Origin: Corallococcus macrosporus
GTDB taxonomy: Bacteria; Myxococcota; Myxococcia; Myxococcales; Myxococcaceae
Reading direction: 5' to 3'
Assembly: GCF_017302985.1 (NCBI RefSeq)
Contig: NZ_JAFIMU010000009.1
Location: 372,001-436,000, forward strand
DNA length: 64,000 nucleotides
Shown: positions 40,721-51,350 of the stretch, one piece after another
How positions within the stretch are numbered: the stretch's first letter is position 1
Layout of the letters: each line of letters opens with the position of its first letter
Position numbers and translations under genes: made by a program
Notes under the pieces: generated by a model
Databases searched by the model: none
What the model saw: only the letters and a program-made list of their open reading frames with translations
Told to the model about the DNA's origin: nothing

Positions 40721-43327
40721 GTGCAACGCCTCCGCATCCACTCCTCTGGCCGCCGCTTCCTCCACCGGCTCGGCTTCTCGCTCGTCATGGCGGCCCTGTT
40801 CGGCTGCCTGCTGGGGCTGCTCGTCTCCCAGCGCGACACGGGCCCCGCTCGGCCGGAGGACGCGCCCGCTCCCCTGCTGTCGCCCTCCGGCTTCATCGAC
40901 GGCATCTCCGCCTGGCTCGACGGCGGCGAGCGCGTCTTCTACGACTGGCGCATCCGCCAGCTCGGCGAGGTCTCCGAGCGCTCCGACCGCGTGGTGCTCG
41001 TCTCCATCGACGACGACACGCTCGCCGAGGCCCAGCAGGGGCCCCGCGCGGACATCGCCGCGTACCCGTGGCCGCGCCAGGTCATGGGCGGCATGGTCCA
41101 CCGGCTGATGGAGGAGGGCGCCTCCGTGGTGATGCTGGACTTCGCCTATCCGGAGCTCAGCCCCCGCGCCTGCGTCACGCCCACGCGCTCCGGCCGGGGC
41201 GCCCTGTCCCAGGACGACGACGCGCTCCGGGCCCTGCTGGACCAGAACCCCGGCCACTCCGTGCTCGCCTTCCGCTGGGGCGCCGAGGGCACCCGCACGC
41301 TGCCCCCCACCGGCCGCCTGTGGCCATATCGCGTTCGCCTGGGCAGCTACCCCGGCGTCACCGAGGCCCGCGCCCGCGCCCAGTCCGTGCTCGCGCTCCA
41401 GCGGCCCGCGTTCCTCATCCCCGCGGGCAAGGGCCTGGAGGTCTGGGCCGGCGTCGCGGACGAGGGCGAGGGCCGCAGCCTGGGCGAACAGCTGGGCACC
41501 GCCGCCGCGTCCATCCAGGAGCGCCGCGCCGCGGACGACGCCTTCCGCGTGGCGCCGTCGGATTTGTTCCTCGCCCTGGCCTCCGTGCAGGTGCAGGGGT
41601 TGGACCCCGAGAAGCTCCTGGAGGTGCGCCAGCTCCAGCACCCGGTGACGCCGCTGCTCAGCCCGGCCAGCGGCTACGGCGCCACCACGCTGCCCGCGGA
41701 TCCCGACGGCGTGGTGCGCGGCGTGCCCCACCTGGTCGCGTACAGCCCTCGCGGCGGTGAGCGCTACGTCCTGCCCTCGCTGCCCCTGGCCGCCGCCATG
41801 CGGCTCGCGGGCACGCAGAAGCTGCGGTACGCGGACGGGCGCCTGTACATCGGGGACAAGTACTCCGTGCCCATGGACGCGGCCGGCTACAGCCTCCTGC
41901 GCTGGGAGGCCCCATCCGCCACCCGGGGCGCACGCGGCCCGCTCGCCCGCTCCATCCGCGCGTGGAACGTGCTGCTCAACCTCTTCGACACGCAGGAGGC
42001 CCGGCCCGCACGCTTCGACCATGACCTGGACGGCCGCGCCGTCATCCTCACCAACACCAGCAGCTACGCGCCCGAGCGGCGGGTGACGCCCATCGGCCCG
42101 GGTATCGCCAACGGCGCGGTGCTGGGCCAGGCGCTCGCCAACATCCTCGCGTCGGACGGCATCACGCGCGCGCCGCCGAAGGTGGACATGCTCGCCACCA
42201 TGGGGCTGGCCTTCATTGGCGCGTTCCTGGCGCTGTCCTGCAGTTGGCTGCTTCGCTCCGTGGGCGGCGCCTTCCTCTTCGTCTGCGTGGCGGTGGCGGC
42301 GGGGGCGGGATACGTGGGCGCGGCGGGGTACGTCTTCGTCCACGACAAGCTGTGGATCGCCGTGGCCGGCCCGCTGTGGTCCGGCGGGCTCGCGTTCCTG
42401 GTGACGACGCTCTACGCCTTCCGCACCGAGCAGGACGTGCGTGAGTTCGTGCACAGCGCGCTGGGCCGCTACGTGAGCCCGGAGGTGGCGCGGCTGGTGG
42501 CGCGCGACGTGAGCCTGATGAAGCCGGAGCGCCGGCAGATGACGGTGTACCTCTGCGACATCGAGGGCTTCACCCGCCTGTCCGAAGCACTGCCCCCGGA
42601 GCAACTGGTGCCGCTGCTCAACACCTTCCTCACGGAGATGACCGCCGTGGTGCGCGCCACGGTGGGGCAGGTGGACAAGTACATCGGCGACTCGGTGATG
42701 GCCTTCTGGGGCGCGCCCGTGCGCACGGACCGCCACGCGCACCTGGCCTGCGAGGCCGCGCTGAAGCTCCAGGCAGCGCTCGCGCAGAAGCAGCCGCTCT
42801 GGGAGAAGCAGTTCGGCCACCGGCTGTCGGTGCGCGCCGGCATCGACACGGGCGACCTGCTGGTGGGCGACATGGGCAGCGAGCTCAAGTCCCACTACAC
42901 CGTCATGGGCGACGCGGTGAGCATGGCCGGCCGGCTGGAGGCGGCGAACAAGCAGTACGGCACCCAGGTGCTGGTGGGGCAGACCACCGCGCAGCTCGCC
43001 AGCGACGCGTACGTCTTCCGCGAGGTGGACCGCGTGCTCCTGCGCGACCAGTCCCAGCCCGTGCGCCTGCACGAACTCCTGGGCCGCCGGGGCGAGTTCT
43101 CCCCGGAGAAGCAGGCGGGCATGGCCCTCTACGAGAAGGCCCTCATCGCCTACTACGGGCGCGACTTCCTGGTGGCCCAGGAACTGTTCCGCCGCTGCAC
43201 CGTGGAGCACGGCGACCCGGTGGCGCGCGTCTACGTCCAGCGCTGCCAGCGCCTCATCCAGACGCCGCCGCCCGCGGACTGGGACGGCGTCATCCGCTGG
43301 GGCCGGCGCAGCACGGACAGCCGCTAG
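40721..43327 (+). CDS. CHASE2-domain class III adenylate/guanylate cyclase
   Basis: Protein of 868 aa. One N-terminal membrane segment, a periplasmic CHASE2 sensor (about 45-450), three membrane segments (about 485-570) and a class III cyclase domain (about 600-790). Metal ligands Asp613 (CDIEGFT) and Asp657 (IGDSVMAFW) are present; substrate residues are Lys653 and Thr727 (YTVMGD), the class IIIb pair. The transition-state position reads GDAVSMAGRLE: Arg738 is present but the usual Asn is Ser734. Activity may be altered. The GTG start follows TATCCT by 11 nt. Its stop overlaps the next, opposite gene in CTAG. Confidence 0.87.
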   Translation: MQRLRIHSSGRRFLHRLGFSLVMAALFGCLLGLLVSQRDTGPARPEDAPAPLLSPSGFIDGISAWLDGGERVFYDWRIRQLGEVSERSDRVVLVSIDDDTLAEAQQGPRADIAAYPWPRQVMGGMVHRLMEEGASVVMLDFAYPELSPRACVTPTRSGRGALSQDDDALRALLDQNPGHSVLAFRWGAEGTRTLPPTGRLWPYRVRLGSYPGVTEARARAQSVLALQRPAFLIPAGKGLEVWAGVADEGEGRSLGEQLGTAAASIQERRAADDAFRVAPSDLFLALASVQVQGLDPEKLLEVRQLQHPVTPLLSPASGYGATTLPADPDGVVRGVPHLVAYSPRGGERYVLPSLPLAAAMRLAGTQKLRYADGRLYIGDKYSVPMDAAGYSLLRWEAPSATRGARGPLARSIRAWNVLLNLFDTQEARPARFDHDLDGRAVILTNTSSYAPERRVTPIGPGIANGAVLGQALANILASDGITRAPPKVDMLATMGLAFIGAFLALSCSWLLRSVGGAFLFVCVAVAAGAGYVGAAGYVFVHDKLWIAVAGPLWSGGLAFLVTTLYAFRTEQDVREFVHSALGRYVSPEVARLVARDVSLMKPERRQMTVYLCDIEGFTRLSEALPPEQLVPLLNTFLTEMTAVVRATVGQVDKYIGDSVMAFWGAPVRTDRHAHLACEAALKLQAALAQKQPLWEKQFGHRLSVRAGIDTGDLLVGDMGSELKSHYTVMGDAVSMAGRLEAANKQYGTQVLVGQTTAQLASDAYVFREVDRVLLRDQSQPVRLHELLGRRGEFSPEKQAGMALYEKALIAYYGRDFLVAQELFRRCTVEHGDPVARVYVQRCQRLIQTPPPADWDGVIRWGRRSTDSR

Positions 43328-43686
43328 TCGTCGTCGCCGGAGTCCGGCTGGCCGAACAGCTCTCGCACCGGCGCGTCGTCCTGGATGTGCTCGGCTACCA
43401 CGCGGCGCATCTTCTCCGCCGTCATCCCGGAGTAGTACACCTCTCCGGGCCACCCCATGAGCTGGTAGTCCTCCGGGGACAGCGGGTCGCGCTTGCGGCC
43501 CGTGTCCTCGCGCACCACCACGTTGGGCCCCATGTGGCAGAAGCCGTAGCAGCCGCCCCGGTACAGCTCGCAGCGGGCCTGCAGCCCCTTCTCCGCCAGC
43601 GCCTCGCGCGCCGCCACGTGCACCGCGTCCGAGCCGCCTTCGCGGCAGCTGGAGCCCTTGCACACCGACATCCGGTAGCGCTTCAC
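43324..43686 (-). CDS. Thioredoxin-like [2Fe-2S] ferredoxin
   Basis: Protein of 120 aa. Cys9 and Cys14 (CKGSSC) and Cys46 and Cys50 (CYGFC) match the four ligands of thioredoxin-like 2Fe-2S proteins, related to the NuoE fold. The C terminus carries an acidic tail. GGGGAGG precedes the GTG start by 6 nt. It lies downstream of nuoI on the same strand but after a terminator hairpin, so partial readthrough from the nuo operon is possible. An electron-transfer role is likely; partner unknown. Confidence 0.82.
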   Translation of the reverse strand: MKRYRMSVCKGSSCREGGSDAVHVAAREALAEKGLQARCELYRGGCYGFCHMGPNVVVREDTGRKRDPLSPEDYQLMGWPGEVYYSGMTAEKMRRVVAEHIQDDAPVRELFGQPDSGDDD

Positions 43687-43754
43687 GGCGGGCCTCCCCG
43701 TGCCCGGCCGGCACCATGCGCATTGAAGAGCTGCAGCATCACCACCTGCCCCCA

Positions 43755-43803
43755 GAAAAGGCTTCGGCCCGCCCTTCCCAGACAGCGGGAAGAGGGCGGG
43801 CCG
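43755..43803 (-). terminator. Terminator downstream of nuoI
   Basis: On the minus strand a hairpin pairs GGCCCGCCC with GGGCGGGCC (43794-43802 and 43766-43774), extended by TTCCC/GGGAA with a 2-nt bulge, then AAGCCTTTTC. It ends the nuoC-D-G-H-I transcript. Confidence 0.6.
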
Positions 43804-43833
43804 GGCTGCGCCGTGGCGCGAGAAAAGACGGGA

Positions 43834-44598
43834 CTACTTGATGAACTTCGTCACCTGGATGGGACCCTGCTGCGTCACCACCGCGTGGCCGGCGGCCGGC
43901 TTGCCGTGGGCGGCGTGGCCCGCGCCCAGCTGCTTCGGGTGGCCGTGGTCGCCGTGGCCCTCGTGTCCCTCGCCGATGCGCGTGTGCGCTTCCTTGTGGA
44001 CGTGGTGCGGCTCCGTGGAGCTCTCACGCTTGTTCCAGGGGTCGGACGGGTGCGACACGGCCGGGCCCTTGAGCAGCTTCGGGATGTCGTAGACGAAGTT
44101 CTGCCGGTTGTACTCGGACGGCGTGTGCATGTACGTGTCCATGCGGATGGCGTCCTTCGGGCACGCCTCCACGCACAGGCCACACACGATGCAGCGCAGC
44201 TCGTCGATGACGAACTGGGTGGGGTACTTCTCGATGACCGCCGACTCGGAGTCGGTGCCCTCGCGCTCGTACTCACCCGCCTCGATGTAGATGCACTGCG
44301 CGGGGCAGATGGTCGCGCACATGTAGCAGGCCACGCAGCGCGGCTTGCCGTCCTCGCGCGGAACCAGCCGGTGCAGACCGCGGTAGCCCTCCGGGTAGAT
44401 CGGCTTCTCTTCCGGGTACTCCACCGTGGTCATCAGGCTCGTGCCCGTGCGGTCCACCACCTGGGGGTTGGTGTCGCGCGTGCCGAACATGTTGCGGAAG
44501 AAGTGCTTGGTCGTGATGGCCAGACCGCGCAGCAGCTCCGGGATGTACATCCGCTCGCGGAGGTCCGTGCGCGGATCCTGGGAAGCATTGAACGCCAT
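43834..44598 (-). CDS. nuoI: NADH-quinone oxidoreductase subunit I
   Basis: Protein of 254 aa; typical NuoI is about 160-180 aa. Two [4Fe-4S] motifs are present: [12 protein letters not shown] and [12 protein letters not shown], for clusters N6a and N6b on the electron path to quinone. The C terminus is extended by about 50 residues, rich in His ([20 protein letters not shown]). It lies 27 nt after nuoH and ends the operon before a terminator. Confidence 0.93.
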   Translation of the reverse strand: MAFNASQDPRTDLRERMYIPELLRGLAITTKHFFRNMFGTRDTNPQVVDRTGTSLMTTVEYPEEKPIYPEGYRGLHRLVPREDGKPRCVACYMCATICPAQCIYIEAGEYEREGTDSESAVIEKYPTQFVIDELRCIVCGLCVEACPKDAIRMDTYMHTPSEYNRQNFVYDIPKLLKGPAVSHPSDPWNKRESSTEPHHVHKEAHTRIGEGHEGHGDHGHPKQLGAGHAAHGKPAAGHAVVTQQGPIQVTKFIK

Positions 44599-44625
44599 GG
44601 TGTCTTGTCTCGCTTCCGGACCGCG

Positions 44626-46071
44626 CTAGTGCGCGCCCGCCGGAGAATGGGAGTGGGGGTCCGCCGCGTGCGCCGGCAGGCCATGCGCGTCGTGTCCGTG
44701 GCCGTGCGCGTCGTGCCCATGGCCGTGGGCCGCGTCGTGCGCGTCCGCCGCCTTCGCGCCCGTCGTCATGGTCAGGGCAATCACGAAGCCGATCTCCAGG
44801 AGGCCCACCACGCCCAGCGCGCGGAGGGACGGATCCCACAGCACCAGCGCGCCGCTGATGAACACGTTGGCCAGGCCCACGGGCAGGAGGATCTTCCAGC
44901 CCAGGTTCTGGATCTGGTCGTAGCGGAAGCGCGGGAAGGTCCAGCGGATGACCAGCTGCACCCAGATGAGCAGGATGACCTTGATCCAGAACACCGTGCC
45001 GAGCAGCGTGCCGTACACCCAGCCGTGCTCCTGGAAGAAGGGCTGCGCCGCCAGCCACTCGCCGCCGAAGGGCAGGTGGTGACCGCCGAAGAAGAGCGAC
45101 GCCGTCACGCCGGCCAGCACCACGACCTCCACGAACTCGGAGATCATGAACATGCCGAACTTCATGCCGGAGTACTCCACGAAGTAGCCGATGATCTCGG
45201 ACTCGCCTTCCGGAGCGTCGAAGGGGGCGCGCTTGGTCTCCGCGAAGGACGCCACGAAGAAGGCGATGAAGCCCAGGGGCTGGATGAAGATGCCCCACGC
45301 CGGCAGGCCCAGGTCGAAGCCGCCGTCGGTGCGCCAGAGGTACTTCGCCTGGCCGGTGCCGGACACGAGCGCGTTGCCCACGTCACCCACCAGCGTGGGC
45401 AGCTGCACGGAGGAGAAGGCCAGGAACAGGCCGACCAGCGACAGGCCCAGCGCCACTTCGTAGGAGATCATCTGCGCGGAGGCGCGCACGCCGCCCAGGA
45501 GCGCGAACTTGTTGTTGGAGGACCAGCCCGCCAGCGACGTGCCGTAGACGGCCAGCGACGCGATGGCCAGCAGGTACAGCATGCCGAAGTCCGGCGTGGC
45601 GACGACCATGTCCACCGTCTTGCCGAACACGTTCACCGTGGGGCCGGCCGGCACCACCGCGAACAGCGCGAACACCGGCGCGAAGGCGAGGATGGGGCCC
45701 AGGTTGAACAGGAACTTGTTCGCCGTGCCGGGGACGAAGTCCTCCTTGGTCAGCATCTTCAGCACGTCGGTGATGATGTGCGGGATGCCGCCCAGGGAGC
45801 GGTTGGACAGGCCCGGGATGGCCAGGCGCGCGCGGTTGGGGCCCACGCGGTCCTGCATGAACGCGGACCACTTGCGCTCCGCCAGCGTCAGCAGCGTCGC
45901 GGTGATCATCACGAAGACGAGCATCAGGAAGATGATGTTCGTCAGGCGGCTGGCACCCTCGAAGAGGTACTCCTCCGCCAGGTAGCCCACCAGATACGCC
46001 GAGGCCACTCCGCCAGCGATGGCGAAGACGATGAAGGCCATGGCGAACAGCATGGTCAGGATGCGGCTCAT
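44626..46071 (-). CDS. nuoH: NADH-quinone oxidoreductase subunit H
   Basis: Protein of 481 aa with eight or nine transmembrane helices. Conserved loops include LAERKWSAFMQDRVGPNR and AETKRAPFDAPEGESEIIGY, which line the quinone chamber. The C-terminal ~40 residues are His-rich (HGHGHDAHGHGHDAHG), beyond the usual end. nuoH begins 2 nt after the stop of nuoG. Confidence 0.94.
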   Translation of the reverse strand: MSRILTMLFAMAFIVFAIAGGVASAYLVGYLAEEYLFEGASRLTNIIFLMLVFVMITATLLTLAERKWSAFMQDRVGPNRARLAIPGLSNRSLGGIPHIITDVLKMLTKEDFVPGTANKFLFNLGPILAFAPVFALFAVVPAGPTVNVFGKTVDMVVATPDFGMLYLLAIASLAVYGTSLAGWSSNNKFALLGGVRASAQMISYEVALGLSLVGLFLAFSSVQLPTLVGDVGNALVSGTGQAKYLWRTDGGFDLGLPAWGIFIQPLGFIAFFVASFAETKRAPFDAPEGESEIIGYFVEYSGMKFGMFMISEFVEVVVLAGVTASLFFGGHHLPFGGEWLAAQPFFQEHGWVYGTLLGTVFWIKVILLIWVQLVIRWTFPRFRYDQIQNLGWKILLPVGLANVFISGALVLWDPSLRALGVVGLLEIGFVIALTMTTGAKAADAHDAAHGHGHDAHGHGHDAHGLPAHAADPHSHSPAGAH

Positions 46072-46073
46072 GG

Positions 46074-47953
<1,880 letters not shown>

Positions 47954-47957
<4 letters not shown>

Positions 47958-49213
47958 TGCTCGACCTCGCCGCCGATCATGTTGATGGTGTCAAAGGTGG
48001 GAACGAGGTCCGCGAGCATCTTGCCCTGGATGATGTGCGGCAGCGCCGACAGCACCGGGAAGCCCGGGGCGCGCACGTGGACCTTGTACGGACGGCCGCG
48101 GCCGTCGCTCACCAGGTACCAGCCGAGCTCTCCGTTGGAGGCCTCGGTGGCGTCGTAGACTTCACCGGGGGGCACCTGGATGCCCTCCATCACCAGCTTG
48201 AAGTGCGCCATCACGCCTTCGATGGTGCCGTACACCTCCGGCTTGGGCGGCAGCGCGATGCGCCAGTCGTCCACGATGATGGGGCCGGCCGGGATGGTGG
48301 CCAGGGCCTGACGGAGGATCTTGATGGACTGCCGCATCTCCTCCAGGCGCACGAGGTAGCGGTCGTAGTTGTCGCCGTGCTGGCCCACCACCACCTCGAA
48401 GTCGAAGCGGTCGTAGACCCAGTACGGGGACACCTTGCGCAGGTCGTGGTCCACGCCGCAGGCGCGCAGCGCGGGGCCCGTCCACCCGTAGTCGATGGCG
48501 TCCTCGGCGGTGATGATGCCGGTGCCCTTGGTGCGGTCCACGAAGATGCGGTTGCGCGTGAGCAGCCCGTCCATCTCCACGAGCAGCTCTTCGGTGCGGT
48601 CCAGCGTCTTGAGGACCTTCTCCGACCAGCCCTCCGGCAGGTCGCGGTTGATGCCACCCACGCGGCCGAAGCTGGTGGTGAGGCGCGCGCCGGTCAGCTC
48701 CGTGACGCGGTCCTGGATGAGCTCGCGGGCCTCCATGCCGTAGAGGAACGGCGCGAAGCCGCCCATCTCCAGGCCGGTGGCGCCCACGCACGTCAGGTGG
48801 TCCGTCAGCCGGTGCAGCTCGCTGCCGATGACGCGGATGTACTGGGCGCGCTCCGGGATCTCCAGGCCGATGAGCTTCTCCACGGCGTTGAGGAACCCGA
48901 AGTTGTTCATCATCGCGGACAGGTAGTTGAGCCGGTCCGTGTACGGCAGGCACTGCGTCCAGGTGACGTTCTCGCAGCTCTTCTGGAAGCCGCGGTGGAG
49001 GAAGCCGATCTCCGGGTCGATCTTGACGATGGTCTCGCCCTCGAGCTCCACCTTCAGCCGCACGGTGCCGTGCGTGGCCGGGTGGGAGGGGCCCATGTTG
49101 ATGACCATGTGCTTCGACTGGAGGTGGGACTCCAGCTCCGACTCCTCGTGGGCGAACCCGTCGGTGTCGGGGTTGTAGGGCTTCTGCGCGTCGGTGTTGT
49201 GGCTGTCGGCCAT
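47954..49213 (-). CDS. nuoD: NADH-quinone oxidoreductase subunit D
   Basis: Protein of 419 aa (49-kDa subunit). Landmarks are MGPSHPATHGTVRLKVEL, GFLHRGFQKSCENVTW, TSFGRVGGINRDLPEGW and SDGRGRPYKVHVRAPGF. It lines the quinone pocket with NuoB. The Asp/Glu-rich N terminus is variable. It starts 13 nt after nuoC and overlaps nuoG. Confidence 0.95.
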
Positions 49214-49226
49214 GGGGAGGTCTCGA

Positions 49227-49760
49227 TCAGGCGACGCCGCTGGTGCCGGGGCCGCGGAAGATGTCCTTGATGGGGCGCTCGGGGATCAGCGGCTGGCGGT
49301 CGCGCAGCGCGTAGTCCTTGCGCAAGGGGTGGCCCTGGAACTCGTCGTACAGGAGGATGCGACGCAGGTCCGGGTGGTCCACGAAGCGGATGCCGTAGAA
49401 GTCGAACACCAGCCGCTCCCACCAGTTCGCGCCGCGGTACAGCGGCGTGAGGGAGGGCAGCTCCGGACGCGTCTCCGTCACGCGCACCTTCAGGCGCACG
49501 TGCTCCTTCCGCTTGAGCGAATAGAGGAAGTAGACGACCTCGAAGCGCGGATCACTCTCCGCCAGGTGCAGGCGGTCCACGGCGTCCGCGGAGCCGAACA
49601 GCTTGAAGTCCAGCTCGGGGTCCATCTTCAGGAAGGTGGCGACCTTCGGCAGCCACTCCGCATGGATGACGGCCCAGGCTCCGCCAGCGCGGTCGACATA
49701 GCGCTCCGCGACCGCCTCGGGAAACTGGGCGGCGACCCGGTCCAACGCGAAAATGCTCAA
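49227..49760 (-). CDS. nuoC: NADH-quinone oxidoreductase subunit C
   Basis: Protein of 177 aa. Conserved regions include VYFLYSLKRKEHVRLKV, LYRGANWWERLVFDFYGI and LLYDEFQGHPLRKDYAL. It is the 30-kDa subunit of the hydrophilic arm. First gene of the nuoC-D-G-H-I unit, with its own promoter at 49796-49825. NuoC and NuoD are separate, unlike the fused NuoCD of E. coli. Confidence 0.94.
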   Translation of the reverse strand: MSIFALDRVAAQFPEAVAERYVDRAGGAWAVIHAEWLPKVATFLKMDPELDFKLFGSADAVDRLHLAESDPRFEVVYFLYSLKRKEHVRLKVRVTETRPELPSLTPLYRGANWWERLVFDFYGIRFVDHPDLRRILLYDEFQGHPLRKDYALRDRQPLIPERPIKDIFRGPGTSGVA

Positions 49761-49795
49761 GGGGGGCCTCGATCTACGACAGAGGAAACCGCGGC

Positions 49796-49825
49796 TTTAT
49801 AAGGACCGTTCGCGTGAGGCGTCAA
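49796..49825 (-). promoter_or_regulatory. Sigma-70-type promoter of nuoC-D-G-H-I
   Basis: On the minus strand TTGACG (49825-49820), 18-nt spacer, TATAAA (49801-49796). This is the strongest housekeeping promoter I see in the window. Leader length is about 30 nt. Confidence 0.7.
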
Positions 49826-49918
49826 CGTAAACCCTCAACCATGTAGGCCACTTAGGCGGTCCAGTAGCCCGGCGTCACGATCCACCCCCTGCCTGCCTGG
49901 GCACAACGGGTTGCAACC

Positions 49919-51193
49919 TCAGGCGGCCACGTCCGGACCCAGCGCCGGAGAGCCCTCGGAGGGCAGGGGGATGAAGGTCACCACGGGCTGGCTCTTGCCC
50001 GGGACGAGCGCGGTGGGCGCGGGGGCCCAGCGGAAGGCGTCCCCCGCCTGCTCCCGGGTCGCCTGGGAGACGAGCACCGGCACGCCGAAGCCCTTGGTCA
50101 GCCGCTCGATGCGGTTGGCCAGGTTCACCGTGTCGCCAATGGCCGTGTACTCCAGGCGCCGGAACGGCGAGCCGATGTTGCCCAGCACCACCGGCCCGGA
50201 GTGGACGCCCACGCCCATGCGCAGGCCTGCCTCGCCCCGGGCGGCGCGCTCGGCGTTGACGGCCTCCAGCTCGGCCACCATGTCCAGCGCGCACCGGGTG
50301 GCGCTCCGGGCGTGGTGGGCGTCCGGCAGCGGGGCGCCGAAGTACACCATCAGTGCGTCCCCGATGAACTTGTCGAGCGTCCCGCCGTGGCGGAACACCA
50401 CCTCCACCATGCGGCCGTAGTACTCGTTGAGGATGGTGACCACCTCCTCGGGAGGCAGCCGTTCGCTCAGCGAGGTGAAGTCGCGCACGTCGGCGAAGAG
50501 CACGGACACCTCGCGCAGCTCCGCGGCGGGGGAGTCGCGGTCCTGGAGGCGCTCGGCGACGGCGGGGGAGAAGTAGCGGCCCAGGCGGGCGCGCTGGAGC
50601 TCCTCCTGGGTGACGGCGGCGGAGAGCAGGCGGATGCGCTGGAGGAGCCGGGACGCACCCGCGGCCGTCATGGCCAGCATCACCGCGCCGGCCACCTGGG
50701 CGCCCCCGCCGATGGCGGCCTCCCGCTGGAGCATCACCTCCGCGAGGATGGCGATGAGCGTGACGAGCTGGGTGACGGGCCGGCGCAGGCTCAGCGCGGA
50801 CAGGAGGACCAGCGCCGCGAAGATGCCCAGCGTGAAGCCGGCGACGCCGCCCGGAGAGGGAGACACCGGCAGCGCCAGGTGCTGGAGCCAGTAGACGGCG
50901 GGCACGTCCACGAACGCGACGGACAGCGACGCCCAGCGGGCAATGCGCGTGGAGGCCGTCACCGCCACCGCCACCACGGTGGTGCACACGAGGTACAGCG
51001 CGAAGGGCGCCAGGTAGACGTCCCAGTCGTGCAGCCCGCGCACCCGGCCCAGGTACACGGCCATGGTGAAGAGCACGCCCACCGCGCCCAGCCGGACCCA
51101 CGCCAGGTGGCGTCCATTGGACTGGCGCTCCACGTCGAGCGCGCGGCGCACGGACTCCTGCAGGGTGTCGCTGGGCGGGGCACTGGAGGACAT
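49919..51193 (-). CDS. Membrane-bound class III adenylate/guanylate cyclase
   Basis: Protein of 424 aa. Five or six transmembrane helices (about 30-185) precede a short linker and a cyclase domain (about 225-405). Metal Asp residues are in [15 protein letters not shown] and [16 protein letters not shown], with the substrate Lys; Thr is in EYTAIGD, and the transition-state Asn and Arg are in [11 protein letters not shown]. All catalytic residues are present, so it should be active on ATP. The ATG at 51193 is chosen because the membrane domain follows at once; earlier in-frame starts give poor codon bias. It lies inside the split nuo region on the same strand, 158 bp upstream of nuoC. Confidence 0.87.
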   Translation of the reverse strand: MSSSAPPSDTLQESVRRALDVERQSNGRHLAWVRLGAVGVLFTMAVYLGRVRGLHDWDVYLAPFALYLVCTTVVAVAVTASTRIARWASLSVAFVDVPAVYWLQHLALPVSPSPGGVAGFTLGIFAALVLLSALSLRRPVTQLVTLIAILAEVMLQREAAIGGGAQVAGAVMLAMTAAGASRLLQRIRLLSAAVTQEELQRARLGRYFSPAVAERLQDRDSPAAELREVSVLFADVRDFTSLSERLPPEEVVTILNEYYGRMVEVVFRHGGTLDKFIGDALMVYFGAPLPDAHHARSATRCALDMVAELEAVNAERAARGEAGLRMGVGVHSGPVVLGNIGSPFRRLEYTAIGDTVNLANRIERLTKGFGVPVLVSQATREQAGDAFRWAPAPTALVPGKSQPVVTFIPLPSEGSPALGPDVAA

Positions 51194-51350
51194 GGGGAGG
51201 CCCCTTCGGGCCGAGGGATGCTTCGGGCAGGAACAGTCCGGGTGCCATCTTGCATGGACAGTGTGTCCGGTGCACGTCGCGCTCTCTCCGAAAGCCCGGT
51301 GGAACACAGAGTTGGCGCCTCCATGCCCGGCCGGGATAGACGCTGGAGGC

